19,000 bases of DNA from an uncultured Clostridia bacterium (GTDB lineage: Bacteria; Bacillota_A; Clostridia; TANB77; CAG-508): positions 1-19,000 of the forward strand of contig CALXZF010000037.1 in the NCBI GenBank assembly GCA_944393165.1, read 5' to 3'. Each line of letters starts with the position of its first letter. Positions within the stretch are counted from its first letter, which is position 1. The position numbers and the translations under genes were made by a program. Shown piece after piece: positions 13,602 to 19,000 of this stretch. A model generated the notes under the pieces. It did no database searches, was not told the origin of the DNA, and was given only the letters and a program-made list of their open reading frames with translations.

Positions 13602-15425
13602 ATGGAAGAAAAAGAAACAAAAAAATCCAAAAAAGTATTAATAATAATCATTATCATACTCGTATTGCTAGCAATAGCTGGAGGAATAGCTTGGTATGCT
13701 ATTTCTAATATGGATAAAAATAAACCTGATGAAGTTTTAACATCATATATAAACTATTTAAAAAATGCTGATTATGAAAGTATGTATTCGCTATTGTCAG
13801 ATTCAACTAAGACTAGAGTGGATCATGATACATATATAGCTAGAAATAAAAACATATATGAAGGAATTGAGGCTACAAATATTGAGATTTCCAATGTAAC
13901 ATACAATGAGGAAGATAAATCAGTAAATTATAATATGACATTTGATACTTTAGCTGGAAGTTTGTCATACAATTTTACTGCAACTTTTGATAGACAAGAT
14001 GATAATATGTATTATCTAAATTGGTATTCTAATTTAATTATCCCAGAATTAAAAGAAGAATATAAAATTCGAGTATATTCTAGAACTGGTTCAAGAGGAG
14101 ATATTTTAGATAGAAATGGTAATGTCCTTGCTACAAATGGGGAAGACGGTAATCGCGAGTATCCATATGGAGAAATAGCTGCACATTTGGTTGGATATAT
14201 TAGAGGGATTTCAGCAGAAGAACTTGAAGCACATAAAGGAGAGGGATATACTTCTAGTAGCTTAATTGGTAAAACAGGATTAGAACTTGCTTTTGAAGAA
14301 AGATTAAAAGGAAAAAATGGCAGTGGTATATACATAGTAAATGAAAATGAAGAAGTCGTTGAAACAGTTGCAGAAACTGAAATCGAAGACGGTGAAGATA
14401 TAAAGACTACAATTGATATAGAATTGCAACAACAGATTTTTGAAGAATATGACGGTGATAATGCTTTTTCTGTTGCAATGAATCCTAAAACTGGCGAAGT
14501 TCTTGCTCTTGTAAGTACTCCAAGCTTTGATTCTAATAAATTTATAACTGGTTTTACAGATGAGGAATGGCAAGAATTGAGCAATGATGAGAACACTCCT
14601 ATGTTTGCTAGATATGAAAGTACATGGGCTCCAGGCTCTTCATTTAAGCCAATTACAGGTGCAGTAGGTTTAACAACAAATAGTTTTACTGCTACTGAGA
14701 ATTTTGGTTCTAGTGGATTAAGTTGGCAAAAAGATGAAAGTTGGGGAGATTATCGAGTAACAACACTTACTTCATATGGTGGAGCTGCTAATTTACAAAA
14801 TGCATTAATTTATTCCGACAATATATATTTCGCAAAAGCAGCACTTAAAATTGGAGACGATAAATTTGCAAGTAGTTTATTAAAAATTGGATTTGATAAA
14901 GAATTAGATTTTCCAATTTCAATGTCTAGTTCTCAATTTGGAGAAAATAATAAATTTTCTTCTGAAATAGAGCTTGCAGATTCAGGTTATGGACAAGGAA
15001 AAGTCTTGGTAAATCCTTTACATGTAGCATCTATTTATTCTGCATTTGTAAATAACGGAAGTATGATAGCTCCAGTGATAGAATATGGAAAAGAACCTGA
15101 ATATTGGATAGAAAATGCTTTTTCGAAAGACTCTGCAGAAGAAATTAGAGATGATTTAATACAAGTTGTCGAGAACTCAAACGGAACTGGTCATGCAGCG
15201 AGAATTTCGGGCCTTACCATAGCAGGAAAAACCGGAACTGCTGAATTAAAGTCTTCAAAAGATGAAGAAGGAGAAGAACTTGGCTGGTTTAATGCATTTG
15301 TTGTAAGCGATAACGATGATGAGCAATTGCTAACTATTAATATGGTTGAAAATGTTGAGAATAGGGGAGGAAGCCATTATTTACTTCCTAAGGTTAGAAA
15401 TATTATTCAAGATTATATAGGTTAA
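13602..15425 (+). CDS. Class B penicillin-binding protein with MecA-type N-terminal domain
   Basis: This DD-transpeptidase cross-links peptidoglycan on the outer membrane face. The 607-residue protein has a basic N-terminus, one membrane anchor (about 12-34), an NTF2-like MecA_N-type domain (about 38-150, starting PDEVLTSYINYLKNADYESM), a linker domain with SRGDILDRNGNVLATNG, and the transpeptidase domain. Active-site motifs are S346-S-F-K349 in PGSSFKP, S405-D-N407 in YSDNIYFAK, and K543-T-G in AGKTGTAE. This layout is that of subclass B3 (relatives of PBP2a and enterococcal Pbp5), some of which bind beta-lactams weakly; the sequence does not show whether this one does. It is about 60 residues shorter than PBP2a, mainly in the linker domain. 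AAAAGGAGG lies upstream of ATG 13602. The structured element ends 54 bases before it and may influence its expression. A dipicolinate synthase gene follows. Confidence 0.92.
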   Translation: MEEKETKKSKKVLIIIIIILVLLAIAGGIAWYAISNMDKNKPDEVLTSYINYLKNADYESMYSLLSDSTKTRVDHDTYIARNKNIYEGIEATNIEISNVTYNEEDKSVNYNMTFDTLAGSLSYNFTATFDRQDDNMYYLNWYSNLIIPELKEEYKIRVYSRTGSRGDILDRNGNVLATNGEDGNREYPYGEIAAHLVGYIRGISAEELEAHKGEGYTSSSLIGKTGLELAFEERLKGKNGSGIYIVNENEEVVETVAETEIEDGEDIKTTIDIELQQQIFEEYDGDNAFSVAMNPKTGEVLALVSTPSFDSNKFITGFTDEEWQELSNDENTPMFARYESTWAPGSSFKPITGAVGLTTNSFTATENFGSSGLSWQKDESWGDYRVTTLTSYGGAANLQNALIYSDNIYFAKAALKIGDDKFASSLLKIGFDKELDFPISMSSSQFGENNKFSSEIELADSGYGQGKVLVNPLHVASIYSAFVNNGSMIAPVIEYGKEPEYWIENAFSKDSAEEIRDDLIQVVENSNGTGHAARISGLTIAGKTGTAELKSSKDEEGEELGWFNAFVVSDNDDEQLLTINMVENVENRGGSHYLLPKVRNIIQDYIG

Positions 15426-15455
15426 AAAATAAAATATAAAGCAATGATATACAGC

Positions 15456-15483
15456 ACTTCACTTTACATAATAACATATTATA
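15456..15483 (+). promoter_or_regulatory. Sigma-K-type promoter of dpaB
   Basis: AC (15456-15457), 17 bases, then CATATTATA (15475-15483) fully matches the mother-cell sigma-K pattern AC-N16/17-CATAnnnTA. It lies 50 bases before a gene family that is sigma-K controlled in Bacillus. Confidence 0.6.
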
Positions 15484-15533
15484 TATAGGGAATCTTATCC
15501 TTCAAATATGTTATTTGGAAAGGAAGTGTTGTT

Positions 15534-16116
15534 TTGAAATTAGCAGAAAAGAAAATTGGATTTGCACTTACTGGCTCTTTTTGTACATTCAAGAAAGTTA
15601 TAGAAGAACTAAAGAAAATTAAAAAAGAAAATGCAGATATTCTTCCAATAATGTCTTTCAATTCGTATAATTTAGATACTAAATTTGGCACTGCCCAAGA
15701 TTTTATTACTGAAATAAAAGAAATTACTGAAAAAGATGAAATAATCCATACTATTCAAGGAGCAGAGCCAATTGGACCAAAACAGTTAACAGATATAATG
15801 GTAATAGCGCCTTGCTCACGGTAACACAATTGCCAAACTAGCAAATGGAATAACCGATACGCCAGTACTTATGGCTGCAAAGTCTCATCTAAGAAATAAC
15901 AATCCTATTGTATTAGCAATCTCGACAAATGACGGATTATCTGGAAGTGCTGAAAATATTGGTAAATTACTAAATAGGAGCAATTATTTTTTTGTACCAT
16001 TTAAGCAAGACAATCCTATTACAAAACCTAAGTCGCTAGTTGCAGACTTCAATTATTTGATACAAACAAAAGAAAAAGCATTAGATAAAGAACAAATAGA
16101 ACCAATTTTATTATGA
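15534..16116 (+). pseudogene. dpaB: Dipicolinate synthase subunit B, with a one-base frameshift
   Basis: DpaB (SpoVFB) is the flavoprotein subunit that, with DpaA, makes dipicolinic acid in the mother cell for spore core dehydration. The first part starts at TTG 15534 after AAAGGAAG and reads KIGFALTGSFCTFKKVIEEL, then SFNSYNLDTKFGTAQDF and IMVIAPCS. It stops prematurely at 15822-15824. The second part continues in the +1 frame from 15820: GNTIAKLANGITDTPVLMAA, KSHLRNNNPIVLAISTNDGL, GKLLNRSNYFFVPFKQDNP, to TGA 16116. Removing one base, most simply C15819, restores IAPCSGNTIAKLANG and a protein of about 193 residues, the normal length. The rest shows no decay, so a recent mutation or a sequencing error is more likely than an old pseudogene. 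No dpaA lies beside it, unlike the Bacillus dpaA-dpaB operon. The sigma-K-like promoter supports sporulation expression. Confidence 0.88.
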
Positions 16117-16128
16117 ATATAATAGATA

Positions 16129-16167
16129 TTGCGGTTAGAATTTTAGCATACAAAATTCTAACCGCAA
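16129..16167. terminator. Hairpin terminator between convergent dpaB and ligase-family gene
   Basis: A perfect 16-bp stem, TTGCGGTTAGAATTTT (16129-16144) with its complement (16152-16167), closes a 7-base loop. T-runs are weak on both sides, but the position, between two convergent stop codons, fits a shared terminator. Confidence 0.7.
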
Positions 16168-16183
16168 ATAATTTAATATTAAA

Positions 16184-17593
16184 TTAATGGCTCAAATTTT
16201 TCTTAAATTCTTCATTTTGTATTAATCCCAATAATAGCCAAAATATTGGTGCTACGCCAATTGTACTAATATTAAAAAATGCTTGAACTAAATATGAAAT
16301 TATTGGAACTAGTAAAATAAATGTAGCATTATTCTTAAATATATTTTTGTCTTTAAAAACTATTTGACACACAAATGCTAGATAAATAATTAAAGCTGGT
16401 ATTCCAATAGTTGCAGCGATTTGTAAATATTCATTGTGGGCTTTGTCAGCAAGTTGTCTCATATTTAAATCAACATTAACTGGATCTCTTACAATAATAG
16501 AAATCTGTCCGTCTAAAAGTGTATCAGGACCAGTTCCAAGAAGTGGATATTGTGCGATTGTTTCTAATGTTAATAACCAAATGCCCATTCTTCCAGCGCC
16601 GGACATTTCAAATTCTTCTTCAGTCGAATCTCCAAACACATTAGATAAATCTTGTGACATTAATAAAAATCTTCCAGATATTGAATTTTGGTTTTGATTA
16701 TTACCTATTAAATTAGAGACAAACGGTGGTGGAATCAACACAAATACAAATATTACTAAAAATCCAACTATGATGCATATGGTGCGCTTTATTATTTCTT
16801 TATCATGATTTTTAATAATATAAATAATTCCAAAAATTATTGAAACTCCGACTCCAACCCAAGCACTTCTAGTCATACTAATCAATAATGCCCAAAATGA
16901 AAGCAAACTCATTACTAAAAAAGATTTTTTCTTTTTTATGATATATAGTGCCATGAAAAGAGGAAGGACTATTGCTAAAAAACTTCCGAAAAAATTTCTA
17001 TTCCCAAATGTTGATGAAGCAAAGCTAGGAGTAAAAGGAATATCAAATATATAGTACAATGGAAAAATGTTGTAGTATTGCAATATTCCGATTATGGTGC
17101 AAATAGAAGTAGTAATTATAGCAAATAGTTTCAATTTCTTGTTATAAGCAAAATATTTCTTAGCACAATAGTATACTAAGAAATAGATAAAAAGAGTTAT
17201 CATTCCTTCATCTCTATTCATTTCACCTAGTATAGCTTTATACTTGTTCATACCAAAAATTGTACTCAGAACTACTAGCAAAAAAAATGCTAATAATGTT
17301 TTGTCTATTAAATCAAATTTTAATTCTTTTCGCTTCAAAATAATACATATAAGTAAGATTAATCCACATATTAGTAATAATACATATTTCGGTATGTTGT
17401 ATGATTTTAAAGCAAGCATTCTCGGAAGAGTTATTAATGGTATTAAAAATATGATTATACACAAAGTAATATTTATTATTTTATTAATTTTATTATTTCT
17501 CAAAGTTAGGGTAGTGCTAACATTTGCATTTTCAACTAAATCTTTAGTTGCTTCGTTTTTCTCATTAATTATTCTGTTATTTTTCTTAAACAT
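16184..17593 (-). CDS. O-antigen ligase / Wzy_C family membrane protein
   Basis: The 469-residue protein has about 11-12 hydrophobic membrane segments and one large extracytoplasmic loop (about 290-385). Family features are visible: TRSAW (R242), GRMGIWLLTLE (from about 334), LLGTGPDTL, and DKAHNEYLQIAATIGIPAL with the conserved histidine H386. Such enzymes join glycans to lipid or protein acceptors, or polymerise surface sugars. In a Gram-positive the likely role is transfer or polymerisation of a wall or surface polysaccharide, or protein glycosylation; the substrate is not evident. The first 40 residues are a charged cytoplasmic extension. ATG 17593 has GGAGA nine bases upstream. It begins 30 bases after the Xer recombinase stop, so the two probably share a transcript. 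No glycosyltransferase or sugar-nucleotide gene is nearby. Confidence 0.85.
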   Translation of the reverse strand: MFKKNNRIINEKNEATKDLVENANVSTTLTLRNNKINKIINITLCIIIFLIPLITLPRMLALKSYNIPKYVLLLICGLILLICIILKRKELKFDLIDKTLLAFFLLVVLSTIFGMNKYKAILGEMNRDEGMITLFIYFLVYYCAKKYFAYNKKLKLFAIITTSICTIIGILQYYNIFPLYYIFDIPFTPSFASSTFGNRNFFGSFLAIVLPLFMALYIIKKKKSFLVMSLLSFWALLISMTRSAWVGVGVSIIFGIIYIIKNHDKEIIKRTICIIVGFLVIFVFVLIPPPFVSNLIGNNQNQNSISGRFLLMSQDLSNVFGDSTEEEFEMSGAGRMGIWLLTLETIAQYPLLGTGPDTLLDGQISIIVRDPVNVDLNMRQLADKAHNEYLQIAATIGIPALIIYLAFVCQIVFKDKNIFKNNATFILLVPIISYLVQAFFNISTIGVAPIFWLLLGLIQNEEFKKNLSH

Positions 17594-17623
17594 TTTTCTA
17601 ATTCTCCATTTGTTTGTATATTA

Positions 17624-18610
17624 TTATAAATTAGCTAAAGGATTCTTCTCTATAGCGTCTCTAACCTGTTCACTACTTACATGAGTATAAATTTCCGTAG
17701 TAGAAATACTTTTATGTCCTAATAGCTCCTGTAAAGCACGAATATCAACTTGTCCATATTGATACATTAGTGTCGCCGCAGTATGTCTTAGTTTATGAGT
17801 AGAATACTTTGATGTATCCAAACCAGCTTTTCTTAATTCTTTTTCCACAATATATTGTACGCTTCTATTGCTAATCCTCTCTCTACGCTTACTTAAAAAT
17901 AATGCTTTATTAGAGGCTTTAGAATCGTTTTTTATGCCTTCTGTAGGACGGAACTTAATATATTCTTTAATAGCTTCAATACATGCTTTATTTAGATATA
18001 TTGTCCTTTCCTTGTTACCTTTACCAATTACAGTAAGTCTATTCTCATTAAAATCTATATCTTGCACATTGATTCCTATTAGCTCAGATAAACGAAGGCC
18101 ACAATTAAGAAATAGGGTAATAATGGCAAAATCTCGTTCTTTATTCTCATCACTTTCGTCATTAACAGTTACATCTAATAGTTTTTTACTATCATCTAGA
18201 GACAAGTACTTAGGTAAACGCTTATCTAGCTTAGGAGTTTCCAGGTTTTGTGCTGGGTTGTTCTCTATTAAATTCGCTTTTTGAGACAAATACGAGAAAA
18301 ATATTCTTATAGTTGAAATCTTTCTAGCCCTTGTTGCAGGTTTGCTTTTTTGATTTAAAGCTAAATATGAAACAAATGCATGTATATCATTTAAAGTAAT
18401 CTTTTTTAAAGTTTCTAGGCTAAAATCTTTAGTAGTTATTTTCTTAAAATCAGTCTCATTTGTTAATTTAAAATGAATCTTCATATATTTTAGAAACATA
18501 TTTATATCATAATTATATTCTTTAACAGAATTAACAGATTTATTTAATATAGTAAGTGAATAATCCAAAAAAGCATTTACAAACTCAGGATTTTGGTCTG
18601 AATTAATCAT
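17624..18610 (-). CDS. Tyrosine recombinase, XerC/XerD type
   Basis: This 328-residue site-specific recombinase has a SAM-like N-terminal DNA-binding domain (about 8-125, including KPATRARKISTIRIFFSYL) and a C-terminal catalytic domain. The catalytic set is complete: R173 (NCGLRLSEL), K197 (VIGKGNKER), H272 and R275 (THKLRHTAATL), H299 (LLGHKSISTTEIY) and Y308. Length and the short spacing fit the Xer group, which resolves chromosome dimers at dif; integrases of mobile elements can look similar. No dif-like site or element boundary was identified next to it, so a housekeeping role is more likely. The start at 18610 follows GGAGG by five bases. A hairpin in the leader lies just upstream of that site. 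The downstream O-antigen-ligase-family gene is probably co-transcribed. Confidence 0.93.
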   Translation of the reverse strand: MINSDQNPEFVNAFLDYSLTILNKSVNSVKEYNYDINMFLKYMKIHFKLTNETDFKKITTKDFSLETLKKITLNDIHAFVSYLALNQKSKPATRARKISTIRIFFSYLSQKANLIENNPAQNLETPKLDKRLPKYLSLDDSKKLLDVTVNDESDENKERDFAIITLFLNCGLRLSELIGINVQDIDFNENRLTVIGKGNKERTIYLNKACIEAIKEYIKFRPTEGIKNDSKASNKALFLSKRRERISNRSVQYIVEKELRKAGLDTSKYSTHKLRHTAATLMYQYGQVDIRALQELLGHKSISTTEIYTHVSSEQVRDAIEKNPLANL

Positions 18611-18626
18611 AATAACCTCCAGTCAT

Positions 18627-18654
18627 ACCTACTTTAGTTTCGACAAAAGTAGGT
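18627..18654 (-). promoter_or_regulatory. Hairpin in the recombinase leader
   Basis: ACCTACTTT (18627-18635) and AAAGTAGGT (18646-18654) form a perfect 9-bp inverted repeat around a 10-base loop. It begins six bases upstream of the recombinase's GGAGG. It could be an operator or a translation-control hairpin. On the plus strand it is followed by TGATTTTT, so it could also stop plus-strand transcription. Confidence 0.5.
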
Positions 18655-18662
18655 TGATTTTT

Positions 18663-18671
18663 ATATTAGCA
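18663..18671 (-). promoter_or_regulatory. Possible extended -10 promoter of the recombinase operon
   Basis: On the minus strand TGC followed by TAATAT forms an extended -10 element without a good -35. Transcription would start just before the leader hairpin. Confidence 0.35.
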
Positions 18672-18809
18672 TGCTTTAAATTATCTTTTTTAATTGCACA
18701 AAATGTAATTATAATATATACCAAGAATTAATGAAATTCAAGTATATATTTGAATAATAATGAGAAATTTGATAGCTATTATAAAAATTTCTGAAAGCTG
18801 GCATAAATG
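18672..18809. other. AT-rich intergenic stretch with short inverted repeats
   Basis: No gene is visible between the recombinase start and the rightmost reading frame (18611-18959) apart from the elements listed separately. This part holds two short repeats, AATATATAC (18713-18721) with GTATATATT (18742-18750), and AGAAATTT (18763-18770) with AAATTTCT (18785-18792). Both could be chance in such AT-rich DNA. Confidence 0.4.
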
Positions 18810-18838
18810 TTGTAATTAATTGTATGAGATGGTAAAAT
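18810..18838 (+). promoter_or_regulatory. Plus-strand promoter before the rightmost gene
   Basis: TTGTAA (18810-18815) and TAAAAT (18833-18838) are 17 bases apart. Transcription would start near 18845, about 115 bases before the ATG at 18960, leaving a long leader. Confidence 0.5.
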
Positions 18839-18840
18839 AG

Positions 18841-18866
18841 GAAGGGAGGCAAATATGATTAGATAA
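18841..18866 (+). other. Strong ribosome site followed by a three-codon frame
   Basis: GAAGGGAGG (18841-18849) is followed six bases later by ATG ATT AGA TAA (18855-18866). All three frames close soon afterwards. It could be a minimal leader frame acting on the downstream gene, or the relic of a lost gene. If the promoter at 18810-18838 is the one used, the ribosome site would lie at the very 5' end of the RNA. Confidence 0.3.
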
Positions 18867-18959
18867 TAAAATAGATACGAGTTACAGGTAGTGAACAAAT
18901 AAAAATAGTAATTTATCTTTAAGATTAAATTATAAAAAGAAAGGTAAAAGGTATTGTTT

Positions 18960-19000
18960 ATGAAAAAATTATTAAAAGTAGTTGGACTTATTTTAGTAAT
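18960..19000 (+). CDS. Start of a secreted or membrane protein (3' end outside window)
   Basis: ATG 18960 follows AAAGGTAAAAGG, with AAGG about eight bases upstream. The 13 visible codons read MKKLLKVVGLILV, a typical signal-peptide or lipoprotein-signal beginning: two lysines, then a hydrophobic run. Nothing more can be said about its function. Confidence 0.55.
   Translation, partial: MKKLLKVVGLILV

Noticed and set aside
14012..14596. A 194-codon open frame on the minus strand
   Set aside because: It lies wholly inside the penicillin-binding protein gene, has a Ser/Pro/Ile-rich composition typical of antisense translation, and shows no domain.
17868..18284. A 138-codon plus-strand open frame
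   Set aside because: It is antisense to the Xer recombinase, whose catalytic residues are complete, and has no ribosome site.
1..19000. CRISPR arrays, insertion sequences, prophage or toxin-antitoxin modules
   Set aside because: No regularly spaced repeats, transposase motifs, phage structural genes or paired toxin-antitoxin frames were seen; the single tyrosine recombinase looks Xer-like.

Overview
The window reads as AT-rich chromosomal DNA of an endospore-forming Clostridia-type Firmicute. The evidence is the strong preference for AGA arginine codons, purine-rich GGAGG ribosome sites with short spacers, vegetative promoters of the TTGnnn-N17-TATAAT type, a pta-ackA acetate pathway, and three sporulation or germination genes (a CwlJ-like hydrolase, a GerQ-like protein and dipicolinate synthase B). 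I cannot name a genus from sequence alone.

Left part (1-6310): a 5'-truncated AAA ATPase with DUF4143 runs directly into the 3' part of a peroxiredoxin gene that has lost its N-terminal half. A small DUF1540 cysteine protein and a beta-CASP metallo-beta-lactamase-fold hydrolase follow, then class II fructose-bisphosphate aldolase and smpB. Two small minus-strand genes encode signal-peptide proteins with one C-terminal membrane segment; one of them carries six 11-residue repeats.

Middle part (6424-10983): a CtpE-like P-type cation ATPase converges on an RluA-family pseudouridine synthase. That synthase lies 15 bases behind a tRNA-Leu(GAG) and probably shares its transcript. A CwlJ-like cortex hydrolase and a GerQ-like protein follow, the pair that works together in Bacillus spore germination.

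Right part (11012-19000): pta and ackA are followed by a 266-base gap holding a roughly 200-nt, long-stemmed, GC-rich-cored structure that looks like a structured non-coding RNA. Next come a class B penicillin-binding protein with a MecA-type N-terminal domain and a dpaB gene that has a consensus sigma-K-like promoter but a one-base frameshift. On the minus strand, a Xer-type tyrosine recombinase and an O-antigen-ligase-family membrane protein form an operon. The last 300 bases are mostly regulatory-looking DNA leading to the start of a secreted or membrane protein cut by the window edge.

The gene set is mainly housekeeping (glycolysis, acetate formation, trans-translation, RNA modification, wall synthesis) plus sporulation functions. 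I found no CRISPR array, complete insertion sequence or prophage. The most interesting element is the structured RNA candidate at 13346-13547.
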